From positions 1 through 44,767 of the forward strand of contig NZ_MKKH01000024.1 in NCBI RefSeq assembly GCF_001942335.1: a DNA stretch of 44,767 nt. The letters run 5' to 3'. Below the pieces are notes generated by a model that was not told the DNA's origin, searched no databases, and saw nothing but the letters and a program-made list of their open reading frames with translations. This document shows, in pieces, positions 36,422-44,762 of this stretch (the first letter of the stretch is position 1; every line of letters begins with the position of its first letter). Origin of the DNA: Cellulosimicrobium sp. CUA-896 (GTDB taxonomy: Bacteria; Actinomycetota; Actinomycetes; Actinomycetales; Cellulomonadaceae). A program made the position numbers and the translations under genes.

Positions 36422-37719
36422 TCAGGCGACGACGGCGGCCGGCGCCGAGGGCACGGCGAGGAGGAAGCCGGGGGCGCCGAAGCCCTCGCGCTCGAAGGCC
36501 GCGCGGACGGCGTCGGCCACGGCCTCCGCGCGGTCGGCCGCGACGAGCGCGATCGCCGAGCCACCGAACCCGCCGCCCGTCATGCGGGCGCCCAGGGCAC
36601 CGGCGACGCGCGCGGCCTCGACGGCGACGTCGAGCTCGACGCTCGACACCTCGTAGTCGTCGCGCAGCGACGCGTGGGAGGCGTTCATCGCGGGGCCGAT
36701 CTCGTCGACGCGGCCGTCGCGCAGCAGGGCGACGAGCTCACGGACCCGGCCGATCTCGGTGACGACGTGGCGCACGCGGCGGCGCGCGACGTCGTCGGGC
36801 AGCTTGTCGAGCGCGACCTCGAGCGTGCCGGCCGGGTCGTCGGAGGACTCGACCGCGTCGGCCAGCTCGCGCAGCGACGACAGCCCGAGCGTCTGCGCCG
36901 CGGCCTCGCACGTGTCGCGACGCTGCGCGTACTGCCGTCGACGAGCTGGTGCTCGGCGCGCGTGTCCATGACGAGCACGGCCAGGCCCGCGGCCTCGAGG
37001 TCGAACGGCACCTGCTCGACGGCCTCCGTCGGGTCGAGGTCCGGGCGGCAGTCGAGCAGCAGCGCGTGACCGGCCTGCGCCCGCAGCGACGCCGACTGGT
37101 CCATGCCGCCCGTGGGCGCACCGGCGATCTCGTTCTCCGCCCGGATGCACGCCGCCGCGAGGGCGGCACGGCCCGGGTCCGAGGCGCCGAGGCCGAGGTC
37201 CGCGACGTCGTCCAGCGCGACGGCGACGGCGCACTCGAGCGCCGCGGACGACGACAGGCCCGCGCCGAACGGCACGCACGAGTCGACCGCCGCGTCGAAG
37301 CCGGTGATGCCGGCGGCCCGGTCGCCGAGCTGCTCGCGCAGCGCCCAGGCCACCCCGGCGACGTACGTGCCCCAGCCGGACACGGCACCCGGCGCGACCT
37401 CGTCGAGGCCGGCCTCCCACACCTCGCCGGGGGCCTGCGCCGAGGCGAGACGCACGCGCCCGTCCGTACGCGGGCGCAGCGCGACGTAGGTGCGGTGGGG
37501 GAGCGCGATGGGCAGGCACAGCCCCGCGTTGTAGTCGGTGTGCTCACCGATGAGGTTGACGCGGCCCGGCGCGCTCCACACGAGCACCGGGGAGTCGGTG
37601 CCCGCGCCGGCGTCGGTGGCCCCGTCACTGCCGTCCGCCTCCGCGGCCACCCCGCCGAACGCGTCGGCGAACACGGCGCGGGCGCGGGTGGCGCCGGCGT
37701 CCGTCGACCACGCGCTCAC
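36422..37719 (-). CDS. galK: Galactokinase
   Basis: Phosphorylates galactose in the Leloir pathway; GHMP kinase. The signature is SAPGRVNLIGEHTDYNAGLCLPIALP, the ATP loop is VPFGAGLSSSAALECAVAVAL, GGMDQSASL holds the catalytic Asp, and ARMTGGGFGGSAIAL is motif 3. The frame breaks near 36934 (one C lost in VDGQYAQRRDTCEAAA). The N-terminus has a 25-residue insert rich in Ala, Gly, Asp and Glu before the signature, giving about 432 aa against 380-400 usual. The GTG at 37719 would overlap a TGA (37718-37716) in the GTGA manner. However, the galT frame runs into galK without any stop, and galK homology (WVSAW) begins just before that GTG. The true start may therefore be slightly upstream. Confidence 0.88.
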
Positions 37720-38945
37720 CCAGCCGCGCGCGGCGCCGGTGGGTGCGAGCTCCTGGAGGCGCGCGGCGATGCGCTCGGGAGTGGTGTCGCTGATCCACGC
37801 GCCCATGCCGGACTCGGACCCGGCGAGGTACTTGAGCTTCCCCGGCGCGCGCAGCACCGAGAAGACCTGCAGGTGCAGGCGCGCGAGCGTGACGTCGTCC
37901 GTGCCGCCGTCCGCGACCGAGCGGCCCTCGTGCGCGGGGGCCTGGTGCCACGCCGCGATGTACGGCAGGGGGATCGGTCGCCGTCCGCGTCCTCGAAGAA
38001 GTGGTCGAGGCGGCGCAACAGCTCGAGGTACGTCTCCGCGAGGTCGTCGCGCTCGGCGTCGGTCAGCGCGGGCAGGTCGGGCACGTCGCGGCGCGGCGCG
38101 AGGTGGACCTCGACGGGCCAGCGCGCCGCGTACGGCACGTAGGCCACCCAGTGCTCGGTCTCGAGCACGACGCGGCGCCCGTCCGCGAGCTCGGAGTCGA
38201 GGACGTCGCGCAGCAGGTTGCGCCCGGTGCGCTCGTGGTGCGCGCGTGCCTGCGTGAGCATCGCGCGCGTGCGCGGCGTGACGTACGGGTAGCCGTAGAT
38301 CTGCCCGTGCGGGTGGTGCAGCGTGACGCCGATCTCCTGGCCGCGGTTCTCGAAGCAGAACACCTGCTCGACGCCGGGCGTCGCGCCGAGCGCGGCCGTG
38401 CGGTCCGCCCAGGCGTCGACGATCGTGCGCACGCGCTGCGGGGGGAGCGCGCCGAACGAGGAGTGGTGGTCGCTCGAGAAGACCACGACCTCGCAGCGGC
38501 CGGCCGCCGGGCCGTGGACCTGCAGCGGGGCGTCGAGCACGCGCTCGTCGGGCACGCCGGGGACGCGCTGGAGGGACGGGAAGCGGTTCTCGAAGACGAC
38601 GACGTCGTAGTCGGTGTCGGGCACCTCGCCGTCGGAGTAGGCGGCGCCGGGGCGTGCGGGGCACAGCGGGCACGAGTCCGCGGCCGGCAGGAACGTGCGG
38701 TTCATGCGGTGCGCGGCCATGGGGACCCAGTCGCCCGTCAGCGGGTCGAGGCGCATCTCCGGACCGGCGTACGGGCGCTCCACGCCGTCGGGCCCGGGCA
38801 CCGGGGCGAACCGGTCCGGGAGGGGACGAGGGTCGTCGAGGCGGCGCGTGCGCTCGCCCGAGACGTACTCGGGGGAGTCGTCGAAGTAGACGAGCTCGCG
38901 GCCGTCGGCGAGGTGCGTCGGGGTGCGACGCAGGTGCTGGTTCAT
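37716..38945 (-). CDS. galT: Galactose-1-phosphate uridylyltransferase
   Basis: Transfers UMP from UDP-glucose to galactose-1-phosphate. The active-site motif GVTLHHPHGQIYGYPYV carries the His-Pro-His. The zinc-site cysteines are in DSCPLCPARP, and AYSDGEVPDTDYDVVVFENRFPSL and FSSDHHSSF are family blocks. The ATG at 38945 starts the 410-aa frame. Near 37981 one base is missing (DADG-RPIPLPYIAAWHQAP). After this the frame continues through GSESGMGAWISDTTPERIAARLQELAP and on into galK with no stop codon. The listed end is the TGA that would overlap the galK GTG; it is in the frame of the N-terminal part only. A second indel near the end, or a genuine GalT-GalK fusion, must explain this. Confidence 0.85.
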   Translation of the reverse strand: MNQHLRRTPTHLADGRELVYFDDSPEYVSGERTRRLDDPRPLPDRFAPVPGPDGVERPYAGPEMRLDPLTGDWVPMAAHRMNRTFLPAADSCPLCPARPGAAYSDGEVPDTDYDVVVFENRFPSLQRVPGVPDERVLDAPLQVHGPAAGRCEVVVFSSDHHSSFGALPPQRVRTIVDAWADRTAALGATPGVEQVFCFENRGQEIGVTLHHPHGQIYGYPYVTPRTRAMLTQARAHHERTGRNLLRDVLDSELADGRRVVLETEHWVAYVPYAARWPVEVHLAPRRDVPDLPALTDAERDDLAETYLELLRRLDHFFEDADGDRSPCRTSRRGTRPPRTRAARSRTAARTTSRSRACTCRSSRCCARRGSSSTSPGPSPAWARGSATPLPSASPRASRSSHPPAPRAAG

Positions 38946-38978
38946 GCGGGGGTGGGGTCCGTTCGGGAGGGGCGGGGG

Positions 38979-39752
38979 TCAGGCGATGACGAGCTGTTCG
39001 ACGAGGTCGCGCACGCGGTCCCGCTCGTCGAGGGGCAGGGCGGCGTCGGTGACGAGCACGTCGACGTCGGCGAACGTCGCGAACACGCGCAGCCCGGTCG
39101 TGTGCCACTTCGTGTGGTCGGCGAGCACGACGGTGCGGCCCGCGGCGTCGATGAGCGCGCGGTTCGTCGCCGCCTCGTCGACGTTCGGGGTGGTGAGGCC
39201 GACCTCGGGGTCGAGGCCGTGCGCCCCGAGGAACGTCTGGTCGACGCGCAGGCCGGCGAGCGACGCCTCGGCGAGCGGGCCGACCAGCGCGTCCGAGGGC
39301 GTGCGCGAGCCGCCGGTGAGGATCGTCTCGAGGCGCGGGTCGTTCGTGCGGTGCAGGCAGTCGGCGACGGGGAGCGAGTTCGTGACGACCGTGAGCGGGC
39401 GCAGCGCCGGCGACGCGGCGATCTCGGCCGCCAGCAGGTGCGTCGTCGTGCCGGCGCTGAGGGCGACCGACGAGCTCGGGGCGATGAGGCGCGCCGCGGC
39501 CACGGCGATGGCGCGCTTCTCGCCCGCCTCGCGCGAGCTCTTGGCGGCGAACCCCGGCTCGTGCACGGTCGTGTGGGGGGCGACGGCGCCGCCGTGGACC
39601 TTGCGCACCAGGCCCTGCTCCGCGAGCTCGAGGAGGTCGCGGCGGACCGTCATGTCGGAGACGCCGAGGTCGCGCGTCAGGTCGCCGATGCGGACCGCGC
39701 CGGTCTCACGGATCTGGGCGAGGATCCGCTCCTGGCGCTGCGTTGCGAGCAT
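38979..39752 (-). CDS. DeoR family transcriptional regulator of the gal operon
   Basis: A 257-aa repressor. The N-terminal helix-turn-helix is RIGDLTRDLGVSDMTVRRDLLELAEQGLVRKVHGGAV (about residues 21-57). The C-terminal sugar-phosphate-sensing domain has the SAGTTTHLLAAEI loop, TVVTNSLPVA and FLGAHGLDPEVGLTTPN. It is the first gene of a deoR-galT-galK unit (33 nt to galT), so it most likely senses a galactose-derived phosphate and represses its own operon. The ATG at 39752 lies 6 nt after a GATACT -10 (39764-39759) with a matching -35, giving a leaderless message. The longer frame to 39791 would run through the promoter and is rejected. Confidence 0.9.
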   Translation of the reverse strand: MLATQRQERILAQIRETGAVRIGDLTRDLGVSDMTVRRDLLELAEQGLVRKVHGGAVAPHTTVHEPGFAAKSSREAGEKRAIAVAAARLIAPSSSVALSAGTTTHLLAAEIAASPALRPLTVVTNSLPVADCLHRTNDPRLETILTGGSRTPSDALVGPLAEASLAGLRVDQTFLGAHGLDPEVGLTTPNVDEAATNRALIDAAGRTVVLADHTKWHTTGLRVFATFADVDVLVTDAALPLDERDRVRDLVEQLVIA

Positions 39753-39758
39753 GGCGAC

Positions 39759-39812
39759 AGTATCGTGCAGGCGCCCCGGAAAATCCAACACGATCGAACA
39801 CGACTGAACACA
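39759..39812 (-). promoter_or_regulatory. Promoter and triple direct-repeat operator of the gal operon
   Basis: On the minus strand, TTGGAT (39788-39783), an 18-bp spacer and GATACT (39764-39759) form the promoter. Overlapping the -35 and running upstream are three 10-bp direct repeats on the plus strand (39783-39812): ATCCAACACG, ATCGAACACG and ACTGAACACA. Such helically phased direct repeats are the usual operator form of DeoR regulators, so autoregulation by the adjacent gene product is likely. Confidence 0.65.
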
Positions 39813-39852
39813 TCACCCGCTGCGGCCGCGCGGTCCCGCGTCCCGCGGCTCC

Positions 39853-41004
39853 TCAGACCACGGTCACGCCGAGCGACCGACCGGCGAGACCGCGGGGACG
39901 GCGGGCCAGCCCGCGTGCCACGTCACGCAGCGCGACGGCGGCCGGCGACGCGGGGTCGGTGAGCACCACCGGGGTGCCGCCGTCGCCCGCCTCGCGCAGC
40001 GACACGTCGAGCGGCACCTGACCGAGCAGCGGGACGTCGGTGCCGACGGCCCGCGACAGGTTCGTCGCCACGCGCTCGCCGCCGCCGGCGCCGAACAGCT
40101 CGAGGCGCGAGCCGTCGGGCTGCTCGAGCCACGACATGTTCTCCACCACCCCGACCACGCCCTGCTGCGTCTGCGTCGCGACCGAGCCCGCGCGCTCCGC
40201 GACCTCGGCGGCGGCGACCTGCGGCGTCGTGACGACGACGATCTCGCTGCCGGGCAGGAGCTGCGCCACCGAGATGGCGATGTCGCCCGTGCCGGGCGGC
40301 AGGTCGAGCAGCAGGACGTCGAGGTCGCCCCAGTACACGTCGGCGAGGAACTGCTGGAGCGCGCGGTGCAGCATCGGGCCCCGCCAGACGACCGGCTGCC
40401 CGGGCGGCACGAACATCCCGATCGACACCACCTTCACGTCGTGGGCGACGGGCGGCAGGAGCATGTTGTCGACGCGCGTCGGCTGGCGGTCCACGCCGAG
40501 CATCCGGGGGATCGAGAAGCCGTAGATGTCGGCGTCGACGACCCCGACCGACAACCCGTCCGCGGCGAGCGCGACGGCGAGGTTCGCCGTCACCGAGGAC
40601 TTGCCGACGCCGCCCTTGCCGGACGCGACCGCGTACACGCGCGTCAGCGAGTCCGGCCTGGCGAACGGGATCTCGGGCTCGCCGGCGCCGCCGCGCAGCA
40701 TGGTGCGCAGCTCGGCCCGCTGCTCGGCGCTCATCACGCCGAGGTCCACCTCGACGCCGGCCACGCCCTCGACCTCGCGCACCGCGACCGTGACGTCGCG
40801 CACGAGCGTGTCGCGCAGCGGGCACGTGGCGACGGTGAGGTCGAGCCCGACGGTGACGTGCGCGTCGGCGGCGCCGTCGGCTGCCACGGCGACCGAGCGC
40901 ACCATCCCCAGCTCCGTGACGGGTCGCCGGATCTCCGGGTCGAGGACGGTGGACAGCGCCGCGCGGACGGCCTGCTCGAGCGGGTCGGTGGAGGCGTCGG
41001 GCAT
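39853..41004 (-). CDS. mrp: Mrp/NBP35 family iron-sulfur cluster carrier ATPase
   Basis: A 383-aa P-loop ATPase. The N-terminal MIP18/DUF59 domain (AALSTVLDPEIRRPVTELGMVRSVAV, about 15-40) leads to the deviant Walker A YAVASGKGGVGKSSVTANLAVALA (about 124-147). VDADIYGFSIPRMLG and LLLDLPPGTGDIAISVAQLLPGSEIVVVTTPQ follow. These proteins bind and deliver Fe-S clusters. The CxxC that many Mrp proteins carry after the NMS motif is missing here (NMSWLEQPDGSRLELFGAGGG), so cluster ligation, if any, differs; some actinobacterial homologues, as I recall them, share this. The ATG at 41004 is 6 nt after TACGAT (41016-41011) with GGAG between. Confidence 0.9.
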   Translation of the reverse strand: MPDASTDPLEQAVRAALSTVLDPEIRRPVTELGMVRSVAVAADGAADAHVTVGLDLTVATCPLRDTLVRDVTVAVREVEGVAGVEVDLGVMSAEQRAELRTMLRGGAGEPEIPFARPDSLTRVYAVASGKGGVGKSSVTANLAVALAADGLSVGVVDADIYGFSIPRMLGVDRQPTRVDNMLLPPVAHDVKVVSIGMFVPPGQPVVWRGPMLHRALQQFLADVYWGDLDVLLLDLPPGTGDIAISVAQLLPGSEIVVVTTPQVAAAEVAERAGSVATQTQQGVVGVVENMSWLEQPDGSRLELFGAGGGERVATNLSRAVGTDVPLLGQVPLDVSLREAGDGGTPVVLTDPASPAAVALRDVARGLARRPRGLAGRSLGVTVV

Positions 41005-41010
41005 GGCTCC

Positions 41011-41066
41011 ATCGTAGGTGCGCGGTGCAGCCGGTCCACGGGGCAGGCGTCACGGGCGCGTACTAC
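41011..41066. promoter_or_regulatory. Divergent promoters of mrp and the MDMPI-like gene
   Basis: The 71-bp gap holds a minus-strand -10 TACGAT (41016-41011, 6 nt from the mrp ATG) and a plus-strand -10 TACTAC (41061-41066, 9 nt from the ATG at 41076). Both imply leaderless or near-leaderless messages. Confidence 0.4.
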
Positions 41067-41075
41067 CGTGCACGC

Positions 41076-41873
41076 ATGGACGCCCTGGAGTCCCTCGAGC
41101 GCGACAGCGAGCTGTTCGCCGACGCGGCCCGCAGCGCCCCGCCGGACGCGCGCGTGCCGTCGTGCCCCGAGTGGACCGGTGCCGACCTGGTCTACCACCT
41201 GGCGGAGGTCCAGGACTTCTGGGCCCGCGTCGTCGGGCCCGCGCCGGGCGAGGGGCTCGCGGGCGACGACGTCGTCTCCCTGCCGCGCCCCGCCTCCGAC
41301 GCGGAGCTCCCCGCGCTGCTCCAGCGCTCGACGAGCCGCCTGGTCGGGGCGCTGCGCGGACGCGACCCGCAGGAGCCCTGCTGGTCCTGGCACGACGACG
41401 GCGGTCGCGTCGGCTGGGTGCTGCGGCGCCAGGCGCACGAGGCGCTCGTGCACCGCGCGGACGCCGAGCTGACGGCGGGCCGCGACGTCACGGCGGCGGA
41501 CCCCGACGTCGCGGCCGACGGCGTGGACGAGGTCCTGTCGGTCATGGTCGACGGCGTCCCCGGCTGGGGCGTCTTCACGCCCGACGGCGCGACGATCACC
41601 GTCGCCGTCGACGGCCCGGGGGAGACGCCCCGCAGCTGGTCGCTCGCGTTCGGCCGCTTCACCGGGACCGGGCCGGAGTCGGGGACCGCCTACGACCTCG
41701 ACGCCGCGCAGCTCGTCGACCTCCCCGGCTCCACGTCGGCCCAGGTGGCCGGACCGGCCTGGGCCCTGGACCTGTGGCTGTGGGGGCGCGGCGGTGCCGA
41801 CGGTCTCACGGTCGAGGGGGACGCGGCGCTCGTCGAGCGGCTGCGTCGGGTCACCGCCGAGGGCACGCGGTAG
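41076..41873 (+). CDS. Maleylpyruvate-isomerase-like N-terminal (TIGR03083) family protein
   Basis: A 265-aa protein of the DinB-like, mycothiol-associated MDMPI_N family. The start reads LESLERDSELFADAARSAPPDARVPSCPEWTGADLVYHLAEVQDFWARVV, with the conserved PSCPEWTxxDLxxHL block carrying a likely metal-binding His. RRQAHEALVHRADAEL supplies two further His, and a C-terminal MDMPI domain begins near residue 150. Members are thought to be metal-dependent thiol transferases, but the substrate is unknown. The ATG at 41076 follows a TACTAC -10 by 9 nt. Confidence 0.82.
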   Translation: MDALESLERDSELFADAARSAPPDARVPSCPEWTGADLVYHLAEVQDFWARVVGPAPGEGLAGDDVVSLPRPASDAELPALLQRSTSRLVGALRGRDPQEPCWSWHDDGGRVGWVLRRQAHEALVHRADAELTAGRDVTAADPDVAADGVDEVLSVMVDGVPGWGVFTPDGATITVAVDGPGETPRSWSLAFGRFTGTGPESGTAYDLDAAQLVDLPGSTSAQVAGPAWALDLWLWGRGGADGLTVEGDAALVERLRRVTAEGTR

Positions 41874-41912
41874 GACGCGGTCCGCCGAGCGACGGCGCGC
41901 GTCCGGCGGTGG

Positions 41913-42428
41913 TCAGTCGCGGGCGGCGGTCTCGTCCTCGACGGCGGGACGCGCCGACTTCTCCTCGAGCTCCTCGAGCAGGTTGCGGATCTCCGACCGG
42001 ACGAAGTCGCGCGTCGCGACCTCGTTCAGCGCGAGACGCAGCGCGGCCATCTCCCGCGCCAGGTACTCGGTGTCGGCGAGGTTGCGCTCGGCGCGCTGCC
42101 GGTCCTGCTCCGCGGTGACGCGGTCGCGGTCGTCCTGCCGGTTCTGCGCGAGGAGGATGAGCGGCGCCGCGTAGGACGCCTGGAGCGAGAGCATGAGCGT
42201 CAGCGCGGTGAACCCGAGCGCGGCGGAGTCGAACTGCAGGGACTCGGGCCCCCAGGTGTTCCACAGGATCCACGCGGCGCAGAAGACCGTCAGGTAGACG
42301 AGGAACCGCGGCGTGCCGAGGAAGCGCGCGATGCCCTCGGTCGCACGGCCCACCGCGTCCTGGTCGACGCGGTAGCGGGGCAGGAGCGAGCGCCGCGCCG
42401 CGCGAGGCGTGTCGAGCCGGTCAGCCAC
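41913..42428 (-). CDS. DUF1003 membrane protein
   Basis: A 171-aa protein with two transmembrane helices (about 39-58 and 66-92). The typical DUF1003 core is FCAAWILWNTWGPESLQFDSAALGFTALTLMLSLQASYAAPLILLAQNRQDDRDR. The C-terminal half is a predicted coiled coil (AEQDRQRAERNLADTEYLAREMAALRLALNEVA) ending in an acidic tail. Function is unknown. The GTG at 42428 overlaps the stop of the MgtE-N/CBS gene by 8 nt (GTGGCTGA), so the two are cotranscribed and probably act together, perhaps at the membrane in metal homeostasis. Confidence 0.85.
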   Translation of the reverse strand: MADRLDTPRAARRSLLPRYRVDQDAVGRATEGIARFLGTPRFLVYLTVFCAAWILWNTWGPESLQFDSAALGFTALTLMLSLQASYAAPLILLAQNRQDDRDRVTAEQDRQRAERNLADTEYLAREMAALRLALNEVATRDFVRSEIRNLLEELEEKSARPAVEDETAARD

Positions 42429-43736
42429 GGGTCACCTCCGTCCGCGCCGGCGCGCCCGTGCGCGGGTCCTCGGGCCGTCGTTCCACCTCGACCTCGTCGG
42501 TCTCGCGCCAGTCCTCGGGGAGCATGTGGTCGAGCACGTCGTCGACGCTGATCGCCCCGAGCAGACGCCGCTCGGCGTCGAGCACGGGGACGCACAGCAG
42601 GTCGTACGTCGCGAGGATGCGCGTCACGCGACCCAGGGGCACGTCCGGCGGCACGCCCTCCACGTCGGTGTCCAGCACGGAGCCGACGGCCGCGTGCGGG
42701 GGCTCGCGCAGCAGACGCTGGAAGTGCGCGACGCCGAGGAACCGTCCCGTCGGCGTCTCGAGCGGGGGCCGCGCGACGAACACCATGGACGCGAGCGCGG
42801 GCGCGAGGTCCTTGCGCCGGATCTGCGCCAGCGCCGCCGCGATCGGCGTCTCGGGCCCGAGCACGACCGGCTCGGTCGTCATGAGGCCACCGGCCGTGTC
42901 CTCGTCGTAGGCGAGCAGCCGGCGCACGTCGCGCGCGCCTCGGGCTCCATGAGCTCGAGGAGCTGTGCGGCCTGCGCCTCGGGCAGCTCGTGCAGGAGGT
43001 CGGCCGCGTCGTCGGGCTGCATCGCGCCGAGCACGTCGGCCGCGCGGTCCGTGTCGAGGCCCGACAGGATCGCGACCTGGTCGTCCTCCGGCAGCTCCTC
43101 CAGCACGTCGGCGAGGCGCTCGTTGTCGAGCGCGCCGGCCACCTCGAGGCGCCGGGTCTCGCCGAGGTCGTGGATCACGTCGGCGAGGTCGGCCGGCTTG
43201 AGCTCGTCGTAGGCCGCGAGCAGCATCGCGGCGCCCTGCGCCTGCGAGGCGCCCGCGAGGCCGGTGACGGCGTCGACGTCCACGACCAGGGCGTCGCCGC
43301 GACGTCGCAGCCGCAGCGTGCCCTTCTGCGCCCCGCTGCGGCGGACGTACAGCTTCGTCACGAGCCAGTCGCCCGTGCGCTGGCGCTCGATCGCGAGGTC
43401 CTCGACCGTCCCGGACCCGCTGCCGTCGACGAACTCGACCCGGCGCTCGAGGAGCTCGCTCACGGCGAGCGACTCGAGCGCGCGCTGCTCGAAGCGGCGC
43501 ATGTTCACCAGGCCGGTGGAGATGACCTGGCCGGCGTCGATGGCCGTCACGCGCGTCAGGGGCAGGAACACCCGGCGGCGGCCCGGCACCTCGACCACGA
43601 GACCCACGGCTCGGGGCGCGCCCTTCGGGCGCAGGAGCACGACGACGTCCCGCACCCGCCCGACCTGGTCCCCGATCGGGTCGAACACGGCGGTGCCCGC
43701 GAGCCGAGCGACGAAGACGGTGGTGGCAGCACTCAC
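42421..43736 (-). CDS. PRC-barrel / MgtE-N / CBS domain protein without transport domain
   Basis: A soluble protein of about 438 aa. The N-terminal PRC-barrel-like part is AGTAVFDPIGDQVGRVRDVVVLLRPKGAPRAVGLVVEV. The middle is the MgtE intracellular domain (LKPADLADVIHDLGETRRLEVAGALDNERLADVLEELPEDDQVAILSGLDTDRAADVLGAMQPDDAADLLHELPE). Two CBS motifs follow (LMTTEPVVLGPETPIAAALAQIR and GRVTRILATYDLLCVPVLDAERRLLGAISVDDVLDHML). The MgtE membrane domain is absent, so it may be a stand-alone magnesium or nucleotide sensor. One base is missing near 42934, between MEPEA and RDVRRLLAYDEDTAGG. The GTG at 43736 sits 7 nt after TAGGCT (43749-43744), a leaderless arrangement; the frame upstream to 43754 is not used. 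Confidence 0.85.
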
Positions 43737-43858
43737 GCGGGCCAGCCTACGCACCCCGGAGCGGCGGCGCGCTGCCGCGCCGGCGCGTGCCGGGACCGCG
43801 CGCGGGGGCCGCGGTGGCCTCCGTGGCGCCCCGGCGCGGAGTAGGACAGACTGGGCGA

Positions 43859-44652
43859 ATGAGCCTGACGCGTCCCAACGCCGCTCCCCGTGTGCCGACG
43901 CCGCCGCGCGGCGACGCGATCGCGTCCTACGCGACGTACCTCGAGGCCCAGCGGGCCGTCGACTACCTGTCGGACAACAAGTTCGCCGTCGAGGTCGTGA
44001 CGATCGTCGGCACCGACCTGCGCATGGTCGAGCGGGTCACGGGCCGGCTCACCTACGGCCGGGTCGCGCTCGCGGGCGCGGCGTCGGGCGCGTGGTTCGG
44101 CCTCTTCGTCGGCCTGCTGCTCTACATGTTCTCCGGGCAGGGCGGGTACGTGCTCACCGGCCTCGGTATCGGCGCCGGCTTCGGCCTGCTGTTCTCCGTG
44201 CTGTCGTACGCGCTCACCCAGGGGCGTCGCGACTTCACGTCGCAGAGCCAGATCGTCGCCTCCGCGTACGCCATCCTGTGCGCGCCCGAGCGCGCGGGCG
44301 AGGCGCGCCAGATGCTCTCGCGCATGCCCGAGGCCGCGGGCGGGGTCCGCGCGCCCGCGGCACCGGCGAACCCCACGTGGGGGACGCCGCAGCCGCCCCC
44401 CGCGCAGGGTGCCCCGCAGGCCGGTGCGGCGGGCCCCGGCACCGAGCGCGAGCAGGCCCCGGCGCCCGCGCGGACGCCCGACCCGCGCTGGACCACGCCC
44501 TCGGGCGAGCCGCGCTACGGGGCGATGCGCCCGACGCCGGACCCGCAGGACGGTCCCGCGGCGCCGCAGACGCCCCCGGTGCCGCAGGACGCGTCCGCTC
44601 CGCGCCCCCGGCCCCGGAGGACCCGCAGCGCCCGACGCCGCCCCCCGCCTGA
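43859..44652 (+). CDS. GSP17M-like general stress protein with proline-rich tail
   Basis: A protein of about 264 aa. The N-terminal domain, IASYATYLEAQRAVDYLSDNKFAVEVVTIVGTDLRMVERVTGRLTYGRVAL, matches the heat-induced general stress protein (YflT/GSP17M) family. A glycine-rich hydrophobic hairpin follows (AGAASGAWFGLFVGLLLYMF and LTGLGIGAGFGLLFSVLSYAL), suggesting membrane association. The last 100 residues are Pro/Ala/Gln-rich and disordered. Near 44602 one base is missing in a C run, after which the frame reaches the TGA at 44650; without it no stop occurs in the window. The ATG at 43859 is 6 nt after CAGACT (43847-43852). The family's molecular role is unknown. Confidence 0.8.
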
Positions 44653-44718
44653 CCGGCGCCGGCCGCGCGACGACGGCCGCGCAGCGAGGCCATCCACGCC
44701 TCGACGCCTCCGGACGCC

Positions 44719-44762
44719 GGGGCAGCGCCGCGGACAGGTTGGGGCAGCGCCGCGGACAGGTT
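44719..44762. repeat. Exact 22-bp tandem duplication at the window end
   Basis: Two identical 22-bp units (44719-44740 and 44741-44762), each starting ggggcagcgccgcggaca. They lie downstream of the stress-protein gene, and the window ends 5 bp later, so the total copy number is unknown. Confidence 0.85.
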
